Source: Candidatus Methanoperedens sp. (GTDB lineage: Archaea; Halobacteriota; Methanosarcinia; Methanosarcinales; Methanoperedenaceae). Taken from it: a DNA stretch of 17,841 nucleotides. The DNA is taken from positions 1 to 17,841 of the forward strand of contig JAHFCV010000025.1 in NCBI GenBank assembly GCA_023249275.1. The letters are read 5' to 3'. Made by a program: the position numbers and the translations under genes. Below the pieces are notes generated by a model. That model had not been told where the DNA came from and ran no database searches. It was given only the letters and a program-made list of their open reading frames with translations. This document shows positions 1 through 7,782 of the stretch, piece by piece. The first letter of the stretch is position 1. Every line of letters begins with the position of its first letter.

Positions 1-833
1 AAATATTCAAGTCTGCCGTTATCAATAGGCACGAACACTTTCGCCCTCCATTTCCTGCCAAGTTCTTCCATCACGCCTTTTATCTTGGCGCGCATCGCAA
101 CTCCTTTCTCATCAGGCTTCTGCACCTGCACATATCCGGCATCAACGGCATTCGCAAGGAGTTTTGCCCCCTTTTCCGAATTTATCTCAACGAATGTGGC
201 TTTTCCCACAAGGTCTCCTGTAACGCCCCAGTTGCCGCAGGCAATATCAGAGTTATTGGGTATCTTTATTGTGCAGTAGCGGCAGCTCTCGCGCCGACCA
301 TACCCTTTTTCTTCAAGCTCATCAATAGTTATTGCGTGCTCTTTTCCATCCTTTGTCTCAAAAATGAGCTTTCCCTTCTCGATCTCTTCGCTATGGACAT
401 CTTCCGGCTTTATCTTGTACATCACTTCAAGCATCTCACGCGTAACTACAGGATGCATCGAACCTCCGCAGTTCAATCCCACTATGAAAGTATTGTCAAG
501 ATTTATCGAATTGCGCTTACCCTGCTCGATTATTCCGCGCACATCGCATCCTTTTGCGGGAAGGGCGACTTTCAGGTTCCTGTTCGCAATCAACTTTGCA
601 AAATTGCTCGGGACAGAGTGCAGCGAACCTGCGGAGTTCAACACCTCGTTCACATCAGAAGTGATGATAGGAACTGCCTCGAACTCGTTTATTTTCTTCA
701 GTACCACAACTGCATCAACAAGCTTCTTTTCAAGCGCTGCTGCCAGCATTGATGTCACAAGACCGCCTGAGCCTCCGCGCTTCCTGACATCATCTTTCGT
801 TGACCATCCTACGTACATCTCGCCTTTTTGCAT
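1..833 (-). CDS. frhB: FrhB/FdhB-type F420 oxidoreductase subunit, Hdr-associated (partial, 3' end off window)
   Basis: Flavin and iron-sulfur subunit that would exchange electrons between coenzyme F420 and the Hdr complex encoded upstream. The 277 visible residues begin MQKGEMYVGWSTKDDVRKRG, followed by the SGGLVTSML loop typical of the FrhB/FdhB N-terminal domain. Further on there is a CDVRGI motif, then a Cys-rich CRYCTIKIPNNSDIACGNWG stretch that resembles the iron-sulfur ligand region of the family. The ATG shares one base with the TAA stop of the preceding mvhD (TAATG), and a GGGGGTGG ribosome binding site lies just upstream, which fixes this start. The reading frame is still open at base 1, so the C-terminus is missing. 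As last visible gene of the Hdr operon it suggests F420 rather than H2 is the partner of the MvhD/HdrA relay; no hydrogenase gene is seen here. A formate dehydrogenase beta subunit is the main alternative. Confidence 0.85.
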   Translation of the reverse strand, partial: MQKGEMYVGWSTKDDVRKRGGSGGLVTSMLAAALEKKLVDAVVVLKKINEFEAVPIITSDVNEVLNSAGSLHSVPSNFAKLIANRNLKVALPAKGCDVRGIIEQGKRNSINLDNTFIVGLNCGGSMHPVVTREMLEVMYKIKPEDVHSEEIEKGKLIFETKDGKEHAITIDELEEKGYGRRESCRYCTIKIPNNSDIACGNWGVTGDLVGKATFVEINSEKGAKLLANAVDAGYVQVQKPDEKGVAMRAKIKGVMEELGRKWRAKVFVPIDNGRLEY

Positions 834-1285
834 TACGCCACCCCCTCAGGTTTTAAGGGACTTGGACCAAGTTTTTTTATCTGCTCGGTCACATCGCGGA
901 TGAAATTTGCAAATTTCTCGCCTTCACTTGCCGATATCCAGTTAAGCTGGAGCCTCTCTTTTTCAATACCAAGCTCATGCGCAACGTTTTCAAGATACTT
1001 GTATTTTATTTTTGTTTTATCGTTACCGTTAACATAATGGCAATCGCCGATATGGCATCCCGTTACAAGTACAGCGTCAGCGCCTTCCAGAAATGCATTG
1101 AACACATGCAGCGGGTCGATTCTTCCTGAACACATCACACGTATGATTCTTGCCGAAGCGGGCTGCTGGAACCTTCCCATCCCCGCGCTGTCAGCGCCTC
1201 CGTATGAACACCAGTTGCAGCAAAACGCTACTATCTTGGGTTCCCAGCCATCAGTTTTCGTGGCTGCTACTGCTTCTGCGCTCAT
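833..1285 (-). CDS. mvhD: MvhD-like 2Fe-2S electron transfer subunit (copy 2)
   Basis: Small electron relay, 150 residues, usual size for MvhD. It passes electrons between HdrA and an oxidoreductase partner, here presumably the FrhB-type protein encoded immediately downstream. All expected cysteines are visible: FCCNWCSYGGAD (C22, C23, C26), RVMCSGR (C52) and GCHIGDCHY (C77, C82). In MvhD these hold a 2Fe-2S cluster. The start codon overlaps the stop of the 667-residue hdrA (ATGA) and follows a strong AGGAGGTG site inside the end of hdrA, so translation is probably coupled. It is clearly a paralogue of the mvhD at 3286-3729, sharing the whole cysteine frame but diverging in the C-terminal third. 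This argues for an old duplication with separate docking partners rather than a recent copy. Confidence 0.9.
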   Translation of the reverse strand: MSAEAVAATKTDGWEPKIVAFCCNWCSYGGADSAGMGRFQQPASARIIRVMCSGRIDPLHVFNAFLEGADAVLVTGCHIGDCHYVNGNDKTKIKYKYLENVAHELGIEKERLQLNWISASEGEKFANFIRDVTEQIKKLGPSPLKPEGVA

Positions 1286-3285
1286 GCCGCCACCTCCTGG
1301 AATTTGAACACATTCCTGACCTGGGCTAACAACTGGTTATTCTTGAAATGGCTCTGCTCAAGCGCGCCTGTCGGGCATGCTGCTACGCATGTTCCGCATC
1401 CTTTACAGAGCGCTTTCATAACATTTGCCTTGCCAGCCTGTTCATCCATCTTAATAGCCTGGAATGGGCACATTGGGATGCATACCTGGCATCCCACGCA
1501 TACATCAGGATTCACAATTGCTGTAATGCCTTCTGTTATGGCTTTTTTGTTCTTGAGTAAAATAGTGGCGCGACCTGCGCATGCGCTGCCCTGCGACACC
1601 GCGTAAGGAATGTCCTTCGGACCTGATGCCACGCCAGCCAGGAACACACCGTCAATGGTAGTATCAACTGGTTTCAGTTTTGGATGGGCTTCCATTAATA
1701 GACCGTCGGCAGCTTTTGATAATTTCAATAACTGCTGTATCTGGTTGATCCCTTCATTCGGGACGATGCCCGTAGCCAGCACCATAAGATCGAATTCAAG
1801 ATTCCGCATTTCACCAGCTAGTGTATCCTCAATCCGCACCTTGATATTCTTGGTAACCGGGTCTTCTTTCACTTCCACAGGTCTTCCGCGCAGGAATTTC
1901 ACGCCAAGGTTTCGCGACCTGTTGTATGATTCTTCGTATCCCCTGAAGGGTGTCCTGATATCGATATACATTATCGTCTGGTCGGTTTCGGGTCGCTTTT
2001 CCTTGAGGAGCTGTGCGTTCTTTATAGTGACCATGCAGCATACACCAGAGCAGTAGATGTTAGTTGCCTTATCGCGCGACCCGACACAGTTCACGAATCC
2101 TACGCGTATAGGTTCTTTACAGTCCGATGGTCTCACAACGTGACCGCCAGTAGGCCCGGCAGCATTAAGAAGCCGCTCAAATTCCATCGCAGTTATGACA
2201 TTATCGTATAATCCGTATCCGAAATCATGCCTGGGTTCGGGATCGTATGTCTTGAAGCCCACTGCGCCGATAATGACGCCTACGTTCAGATCAGTATACG
2301 AAGGCTGCATATCATAATTTATCGCACCGCTCTGGCATGCCTTGGCACAAGCTTTGCATGAAATGCAGTTCTCTTTGTCTAAGACTGCGCGAAGCGGCAC
2401 AGCCTGTGGGAACGGTACATAGATCGCTTTTCGTGTGCCGAATCCTTCATTGAAATCATACGGTACTTCCACAGGACATACTTCGCTGCACTTGGCACAG
2501 CCTGTGCATTTGGCGACATCAAGATATCTGGGTTTGTGTTCGACCTTCACATTGAAGTTGCCAACATAGCCGTCAACGGCTTTCACTTCCGAATAGCTCA
2601 TTATCTTAATATTTTTATTACGCGCGACTTCTACCATCTTGGGACCAAGGATGCAAATAGAACAATCGTTCGTGGGGAACACCTTATCAAAGCGCGCCAT
2701 CCTGCCACCAATTGAAGGCTCCTTCTCCACAAGGTAAACCTGGAAACCCATATCAGCAAGGTCAAGGGCTGACTGCATGCCAGCGACGCCTGCGCCGATG
2801 ACAAGAGCTTTATCAGTTACTGGCACTTCGCTGGCTTGCAGCGGCTCAAGAAGCTTTGACCGCTCAACGCCCATTCGAACAAGGTCTTTTGCCTTCTCGG
2901 TTGCTTTCTCCTTTTCCCACATGTGTATCCATGAGCAGTGGTCTCTGATGTTTACGAATTCAAGGAAGTACTGGTTCAATCCCATTTGCTCAATACAAGC
3001 GCGAAATGTTGGTTCATGTGTCTTTGGCGAACATGCTGCCACAACAACGCGGTTAAGGTTGTATTCTTTTATTTTCTGCTGGATATCAGCCTGACCTGAA
3101 TCCGAGCATGTGAACTTGTTCACGGAGGTTACTTTAACGCCCGGCAGCGTACCTATATAATCAGCTACCGCCCACGTATTTACGACACCCCCGATATTTA
3201 CGCCGCATTCGCATACAAACACGCCTACCCGTTTTTCCTCGCTTTCCTTTACAGTACCTTTTTCGGTAGCTTTAGTATCATTCAT
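1282..3285 (-). CDS. hdrA: Heterodisulfide reductase subunit A, full-length single type
   Basis: FAD and multi-4Fe-4S flavoprotein that carries the bifurcating flavin in soluble Hdr complexes. At 667 residues it has the canonical size and layout. The N-terminal domain shows VFVCECGVNIGGVVN (C25, C27), C60 and C85. The FAD-binding GAGVAG motif is at about 164-169 and NDCSICILGPK follows near 206-216. An inserted ferredoxin domain carries C260/263/266/270 and C307/310/313/317. NCVGSRD and YCSGVCC lie around 399-417. A C-terminal two-cluster ferredoxin carries C596/599/602/606 and C627/630/633/637. The ATG directly abuts the TAG of the upstream mvhD (TAGATG) with a weak purine-rich site. The acidic, charged first 20 residues are a short extension. 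It lies between the two mvhD genes, so it may pair with either or both. A QmoB-like role is less likely because hdrB, hdrC and an F420 subunit share the operon. Confidence 0.93.
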   Translation of the reverse strand: MNDTKATEKGTVKESEEKRVGVFVCECGVNIGGVVNTWAVADYIGTLPGVKVTSVNKFTCSDSGQADIQQKIKEYNLNRVVVAACSPKTHEPTFRACIEQMGLNQYFLEFVNIRDHCSWIHMWEKEKATEKAKDLVRMGVERSKLLEPLQASEVPVTDKALVIGAGVAGMQSALDLADMGFQVYLVEKEPSIGGRMARFDKVFPTNDCSICILGPKMVEVARNKNIKIMSYSEVKAVDGYVGNFNVKVEHKPRYLDVAKCTGCAKCSEVCPVEVPYDFNEGFGTRKAIYVPFPQAVPLRAVLDKENCISCKACAKACQSGAINYDMQPSYTDLNVGVIIGAVGFKTYDPEPRHDFGYGLYDNVITAMEFERLLNAAGPTGGHVVRPSDCKEPIRVGFVNCVGSRDKATNIYCSGVCCMVTIKNAQLLKEKRPETDQTIMYIDIRTPFRGYEESYNRSRNLGVKFLRGRPVEVKEDPVTKNIKVRIEDTLAGEMRNLEFDLMVLATGIVPNEGINQIQQLLKLSKAADGLLMEAHPKLKPVDTTIDGVFLAGVASGPKDIPYAVSQGSACAGRATILLKNKKAITEGITAIVNPDVCVGCQVCIPMCPFQAIKMDEQAGKANVMKALCKGCGTCVAACPTGALEQSHFKNNQLLAQVRNVFKFQEVAA

Positions 3286-3729
3286 CTACTTCACTTCCTT
3301 GACCGGGTTTTGACCCAATTTTTTGATTTCTTCTGTAAAATCTCGAATAACTTCTGAGAATCGCAATCCTTCGCTCGCTGATATCCATTCAAGCCGCAGC
3401 CTCTTATCAAGTCCCAGTTTCGCCAGCGCCTTTTTAGTATTATTTATTCTGACCTCTGCGTTCTTATTGCCATCGATGTAATGGCAGTCGCCGATATGGC
3501 ATCCAGCCACAAGCACTCCGTCTGCGCCGTCTTTTAACGCTTTCAGGATGAACGCAGGCTCGACCCTGCTTGAACACATCACCCTTAATATCTTAACCGT
3601 GGGCGGGTACTGGAAACGGGAGACACCCGCAAGGTCAGCGCCTGCGTATGAACACCAGTTGCAGCAGAATGCAAGTATGTTAGGCTCCCATCCGTTTCCT
3701 TTCGGTGCCGTTGATGCTTCGCCGCTCAT
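3286..3729 (-). CDS. mvhD: MvhD-like 2Fe-2S electron transfer subunit (copy 1)
   Basis: MvhD paralogue of 147 residues with the same cysteine framework as the downstream copy: FCCNWCSYAGAD (C22, C23, C26), RVMCSSR (C52) and GCHIGDCHY (C77, C82), expected to bind one 2Fe-2S cluster. The start overlaps the stop of the double hdrA (ATGA) and is preceded by GGAGGTGACGGT, a near-perfect archaeal ribosome binding site, so it is coupled to that gene. Its first residues, MSGEASTAPKGNGWEP, parallel MSAEAVAATKTDGWEP of the other copy, which supports duplication of an hdrA-mvhD unit. It probably links the double HdrA to the rest of the complex; in hydrogenase-based systems MvhD bridges HdrA to MvhAG, and no hydrogenase is seen here. 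The family assignment is certain, the physical partner is inferred. Confidence 0.9.
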   Translation of the reverse strand: MSGEASTAPKGNGWEPNILAFCCNWCSYAGADLAGVSRFQYPPTVKILRVMCSSRVEPAFILKALKDGADGVLVAGCHIGDCHYIDGNKNAEVRINNTKKALAKLGLDKRLRLEWISASEGLRFSEVIRDFTEEIKKLGQNPVKEVK

Positions 3730-6700
3730 ACCGTCACCTCCACCACGCCTTTCCCAATCGAAATGCTCCGGACACCTTTATCGAAAGCGTCTATCGCCTC
3801 TCCTATTTCCTTTGATGAGAAATGCTGTGCTGTTATAGCGCCTGCCGGACACGCTGCAGCGCATGAACCGCAGCCCTTGCATGCAGCAGGGTTGATCTTT
3901 GATTTCTTTGTAGTGTAAGTGACCTCTTCTACTTTAACGGTCACATCATACAATGAAGGCGCATTATAAGGGCAAACTGCGACACAGGTGCCGCAGCCAA
4001 TGCATCTTCCTTCATTAACGACCGAGATCGCGCCTTCTGTCTCGATGAATTCCCTGGACAGGATCGTACATGCCCTCGATGCTGCGGCGCTTGCCTGCGA
4101 TATTGCCTCATCAATGAGCTTGGGCGCCTGCGCGCTTCCGCACAGGAACACGCCGTCTGTGGCGAAATCCACAGGTCGCAGCTTGGGATGAGCTTCGAGG
4201 AAGAACTTGTTCTTGTCAAGAGGTATTTTGAATAGCTGGTTTATCTCTTCGTTTTCGCCTGCGACCAGCGGCGTGCTCAGAACTACAAGGTCAGATGCTA
4301 ATTCAATATCCTCGTTTAGCATTGAATCATGGACGACCACTGACCCGCCCTGTACTTTTGGCGGATTTTCAGCTTCGTATTTAATAAATATTATGCCAAG
4401 GTCTCTTGCGTTTTCGTATAATTTCTCCATCACACCGTAAGTCCTCATATCACGGTAGAGGACATAGACATTGGCGCTGCTGTTTGCTTTCTTAATCCGC
4501 GTGGCATTCTTCACTGCATCGATGCAGCAAGTTCTTCCGCAGTATTCCCTATCCTTATTGCGTGCTCCCACACACTGTATCATTGTGATATTATTTGTGC
4601 TGATGCCTTTCCCGAGCATTTTTTCAAGCTGCGCCTGGGTAACCACATGCGAATCTTTCCCGTAACTGAATAAGCCGACAGGCTCAAAATTCCGCGCCCC
4701 TGTTGCAATCACAGCAGCTCCGAAATCCAGAGGTATCTCTTTTCCTTTTACCGCTACGGCTCCCTTAAAGTTGCCAAGAAAGCCTTCGACCTTTGTGAGT
4801 TTTGCCTCGTTAATGACCTTTATGTTCTTGTTTTGATTCACCCTGCTTATAAGTTCCTTTAATACATCGGAAGGATTCTTTCCATCGTATAATTCAGTCA
4901 TTTCCCGAAGCTTGCCGCCAAGTTCTTTTTCCTTCTCTATGAGGGTCACGCCGTAACCATTGTTTGCAATATCAAGCGCTGCTGTCATGCCAGCTACGCC
5001 TCCTCCGAGCACAATCGCCTTATTTATCAATGGGACTTTCTGTTTATACAGGGGCTGGAAAAGCGCTGATTTAGCCACTGCCATCTGGACAATTCCCTTT
5101 GCTTTCTCTGTGGCTTTTTCCTTTTCTTTCATGTGTACCCATGAACAGTGTTCGCGAATATTTGCAAGTTCGAAAAGATAGGGATTAAGTCCTGCCTCGC
5201 GGCATGTATTCTGGAAAAGAGGTTCATGGGTGCGGGGCGTACATGATGCAACAACAACGCGATTCAGGTTATTCTTGGCAATTGCATCTTTTATCGTGAC
5301 CTGCGAGTCCGAAGAACAGGCATAAAGCATCTCCTGCGCATGTGCCACGCCAGGCAGGCTTTTTGCATATTCAACCACGTTCGGGACATTTACAACGCTT
5401 CCGATATTTATCCCGCAATGGCATACGAACACGCCAATTCTTGGTTCGGGCGAGAGGACTTTCTCATCAGGGAATTTCCTCTCTTTTATCATCGTGCCGC
5501 GTTCCCCTGATAGAAGTGCTGCGGCTTTTGATGCGGCGGCGCTTGCCTGCGCCACGGTATCAGGAATATCCTTCGGTCCCTGCGCCACGCCGCAAACATA
5601 TATTCCAGCAACGCTTGTCTCAACAGGATTTTCGATACTCGTAGCGATATTCCCGAAATCATCCAGCGCAATTCCTGATGACTGCGCCAGTGTTCGGGTC
5701 GAATCCGCAGGGTCAAGACCTATGGAAAGAACGACCATATCGAAATTCTGTGTTTTAAGGTCGCCTGTATTGAAATCCTCGTATTTCAAAGAGAGAGCAT
5801 TATTTGCATCAACGATAACTTCAGGAGGACGGGAATTGTTATATTTGATTCCATATTCCCTCTGCGCTCGGTTATAGAATTCCTCGAAATTCTTTCCAAA
5901 TGCCCGTATATCAATATTAAATATCGTGATGTCAAGTTCAGGGTCGTGTTCTTTTGCGATGATTGATTCCTTCGTGGCATACATGCAGCACACGGAAGAG
6001 CAGTGCTTCCTATTGATTCGTAGGTTGCGTGAGCCGACGCACTGGATGAACGCGAGCTTCTTCGGGACTTTGCCATCGGATTGTTTTGTAACATGCCCCT
6101 GCGTCGGGCCGCTTGCACTCAGTAGCCGCTCGAACTGAAGCGCTGTGATAACATCGGGATGCTCAAACCTGAACTGTTTTAGCTCTGAGGGGTCAAATGG
6201 TTTGAAACCTGTGGCGAGAACAACAGAACCTACGTTCAATTCGATTTCCTTATCCTTCTGTTCATAATCCACAGCTTTTGGTCCGCATACTTTCTTGCAC
6301 ACACCGCATTTGCCTTTTGTAAGATACAGACAGTGAGCAGCATCAATGGTCGCCACTCTTGGAATTGCCTGTGCAAAAGGAATATAGATGGATTTGCGCT
6401 TGCTCATTCCTGCATTATATTCATCGGGAACTTTTGATGGACATTTTTCAGTGCATGAGCCGCATCCTGTGCATTTTGTCTCATCCACATAGCGCACTTT
6501 CTTTATGACTTTGACTTTGAAATCTCCGGCTTTTCCGGATATGGATTTTACGTCGCTGTATGAGAGCAATTCAATATTCGGATGCCTCGCCGTTTCCACA
6601 AGTTTTGGCGAGAGGATGCACATGGCACAATCATTTGTAGGGAAAGTCTTGTCAAGCTGGGACATTACTCCGCCTATGCTTGGTCTTGATTCTATGAGAT

Positions 6701-6785
6701 AGGTCTTGAATCCGCTATCAGCAATATCCAGGGCTGCCTGTATGCCTGCAATACCGCCGCCAACTACCGCTACCGAGCCTTTCAT
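3726..6785 (-). CDS. hdrA: Double HdrA: tandem fusion of two partial HdrA flavoproteins
   Basis: A 1019-residue protein made of two HdrA units with different domains kept. Unit 1 (about 1-430) starts directly at the FAD domain (GGGIAG, 9-14). It has NDCAMCILSPK and an inserted ferredoxin (C105/108/111/115; C152/160/163/167), and lacks both the N-terminal Hdr domain and the C-terminal ferredoxin. Unit 2 (about 448-1019) has the N-terminal domain (VFVCHCGINIGSVVN, C455, C457, C490, C515) and a second FAD motif (GGGVAG, 594-599). The inserted ferredoxin is missing, and the NDC..CIL segment is replaced by a cysteine-free stretch. Unit 2 ends in a two-cluster ferredoxin (C928/931/934/938; C969/972/975/979). 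The linker is around 430-447. The two units together carry one full set of cluster domains plus an extra flavin. Expected role: electron bifurcation or confurcation in the cytoplasmic Hdr complex. No Shine-Dalgarno is free, and the ATG is the 3' end of a 9-bp hairpin. It is followed by mvhD with ATGA overlap. Confidence 0.92.
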   Translation of the reverse strand: MKGSVAVVGGGIAGIQAALDIADSGFKTYLIESRPSIGGVMSQLDKTFPTNDCAMCILSPKLVETARHPNIELLSYSDVKSISGKAGDFKVKVIKKVRYVDETKCTGCGSCTEKCPSKVPDEYNAGMSKRKSIYIPFAQAIPRVATIDAAHCLYLTKGKCGVCKKVCGPKAVDYEQKDKEIELNVGSVVLATGFKPFDPSELKQFRFEHPDVITALQFERLLSASGPTQGHVTKQSDGKVPKKLAFIQCVGSRNLRINRKHCSSVCCMYATKESIIAKEHDPELDITIFNIDIRAFGKNFEEFYNRAQREYGIKYNNSRPPEVIVDANNALSLKYEDFNTGDLKTQNFDMVVLSIGLDPADSTRTLAQSSGIALDDFGNIATSIENPVETSVAGIYVCGVAQGPKDIPDTVAQASAAASKAAALLSGERGTMIKERKFPDEKVLSPEPRIGVFVCHCGINIGSVVNVPNVVEYAKSLPGVAHAQEMLYACSSDSQVTIKDAIAKNNLNRVVVASCTPRTHEPLFQNTCREAGLNPYLFELANIREHCSWVHMKEKEKATEKAKGIVQMAVAKSALFQPLYKQKVPLINKAIVLGGGVAGMTAALDIANNGYGVTLIEKEKELGGKLREMTELYDGKNPSDVLKELISRVNQNKNIKVINEAKLTKVEGFLGNFKGAVAVKGKEIPLDFGAAVIATGARNFEPVGLFSYGKDSHVVTQAQLEKMLGKGISTNNITMIQCVGARNKDREYCGRTCCIDAVKNATRIKKANSSANVYVLYRDMRTYGVMEKLYENARDLGIIFIKYEAENPPKVQGGSVVVHDSMLNEDIELASDLVVLSTPLVAGENEEINQLFKIPLDKNKFFLEAHPKLRPVDFATDGVFLCGSAQAPKLIDEAISQASAAASRACTILSREFIETEGAISVVNEGRCIGCGTCVAVCPYNAPSLYDVTVKVEEVTYTTKKSKINPAACKGCGSCAAACPAGAITAQHFSSKEIGEAIDAFDKGVRSISIGKGVVEVTV

Positions 6786-6861
6786 AAAGGGTTACGCCCC
6801 TTTATGACGTATAGGGGACGTGCAACGTCCCCTTGTTTTGACAAAACTTTCCTAAAGTTTT
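6783..6861 (-). promoter_or_regulatory. Triple-hairpin hdrB-hdrA intergenic leader
   Basis: The only real gap in the Hdr operon. Three perfect inverted repeats follow one another in the transcript. The first is at 6843-6861 (8-bp stem AAAACTTT/AAAGTTTT, 3-base loop), beginning right after the hdrB stop. The second is at 6814-6832 (GGGGACGT/ACGTCCCC, 8 bp, 3-base loop). The third is at 6783-6106+700=6806 (CATAAAGGG/CCCTTTATG, 9 bp, 6-base loop), whose final three bases are the ATG of the double hdrA. The only purine-rich run that could serve as a ribosome binding site lies in the opposite arm of that last hairpin. All of this is directly visible. A role in transcript processing, attenuation or translational control of hdrA relative to hdrCB is inference; there is no long U-tract that would make it an obvious terminator. 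Confidence 0.7.
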
Positions 6862-7782
6862 TCATTCAGCCGCCTCCGCTTCTGCTGGTTTAGCCTGAAC
6901 TTTAGCTTCTGCCTTTGTTTCTCCTTTCCCAATGGCTCCGATAACTTTAGCAGGAGACACCATGTTTTTATCAAGTTCAAGTTCTTTCTCGCTCAAACCC
7001 ATGGCAAGTCCTATAAGCTGGGTAAAATAAAGCACAGGCATTTCTATCTTAGTATTGTTTGCCTTTTCGATCATTGTCTGCTGACCGTCAAGCAGCATGT
7101 GGCACATGGGACAGGCAACGACAACACAGTTTGCTCCGGCTGCTTTAGCTTCATCGAACAGCTTCTTCGTGAGTATGAAAGCATAATCCTGTTTGCTCAT
7201 GAGAAGATTGCCGCCGCAGCATTTTGTTTTCTGGGTGAAAGGAAGGCAATCTGCGCCTGTTGCTTTTATAAGATTATCAAGAGACATCGGATTTTCAGGA
7301 TTATCGAATTTTGAAACCTCAGATGGTCGCACAAGCAGGCAGCCGTAATATGCCACAGCTTTTATGCCCTTTAATGACTTTACGAATTTCTTCGATATCG
7401 CATCCGTCCCCACATCATTGACAATAACATCAAGCAGGTGCTTTAATTTGACACCTTTGTATTCTTCACCAAGAGCCTTTTCAATTTTTTTCCTGAAAGA
7501 CGGGTCATTTTTCATGGCTGAATCTGCTCTTGAAAGATTGTGCGAGCAGATGCTGCACGGGATAACAAGGTCAAGCCCTGTTTTCTGGGCTTTGAAGTTG
7601 TTGCGCGCTGACAGACCCATCGACAGCTCCTTATCAAAAATAGCCTCAAGCGCGCCGCAGCAGTTCCAATCCTCTATCTCGACAAGTTCAATATCTGCGG
7701 CTTTACATACTGCTTTTGTGGAGGCATCGTATTCGCGCGCCGTTCCATGCAGCGTGCATCCGGGATAATAAGCAAGCTTCAT
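6862..7782 (-). CDS. hdrB: Heterodisulfide reductase subunit B
   Basis: Catalytic subunit for the CoM-S-S-CoB couple, carrying two non-cubane 4Fe-4S clusters at tandem CCG domains. Visible ligand sets are C9, C41-C42 (WNCCGALE), C76/C79 and then C148, C188-C189 (TKCCGGN), C224/C227. The spacings are close to the family consensus. The MKLAYYPGCTLHGTAREYD start is standard for HdrB, and the ATG overlaps the hdrC stop (ATGA) behind a GGAG site. At 306 residues it carries an extra C-terminal tail from about residue 285, rich in Ala, Glu and Lys, that looks flexible. It sits between hdrC and the double hdrA, from which it is separated by a hairpin-rich spacer. In a methanotroph the expected direction is oxidation of CoM-SH and CoB-SH. 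Membrane-bound HdrD function is unlikely because the protein has a separate HdrC partner. Confidence 0.94.
   Translation of the reverse strand: MKLAYYPGCTLHGTAREYDASTKAVCKAADIELVEIEDWNCCGALEAIFDKELSMGLSARNNFKAQKTGLDLVIPCSICSHNLSRADSAMKNDPSFRKKIEKALGEEYKGVKLKHLLDVIVNDVGTDAISKKFVKSLKGIKAVAYYGCLLVRPSEVSKFDNPENPMSLDNLIKATGADCLPFTQKTKCCGGNLLMSKQDYAFILTKKLFDEAKAAGANCVVVACPMCHMLLDGQQTMIEKANNTKIEMPVLYFTQLIGLAMGLSEKELELDKNMVSPAKVIGAIGKGETKAEAKVQAKPAEAEAAE

Noticed and set aside
364..903. Plus-strand reading frame of about 180 codons opposite the FrhB-type gene
   Set aside because: It is the antisense shadow of a well-supported F420 oxidoreductase frame; its translation is Ser/Thr/Phe-rich without any recognisable motif or ribosome site.
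1610..2056. Plus-strand frame opposite hdrA
   Set aside because: Lies entirely within the conserved FAD region of hdrA on the other strand and shows no independent coding features.
3726..6785. Possibility that the double HdrA is two genes joined by a sequencing error
   Set aside because: The frame is continuous through the linker near codons 430-447 with no stop, and the second unit begins with its normal N-terminal domain. No start codon with a ribosome site is evident at the junction.
6814..6832. GGGGACGT/ACGTCCCC hairpin as a simple transcription terminator
   Set aside because: It is not followed by a T-tract in the direction of transcription, and downstream hdrA has no visible promoter of its own, so termination here would silence the rest of the operon.
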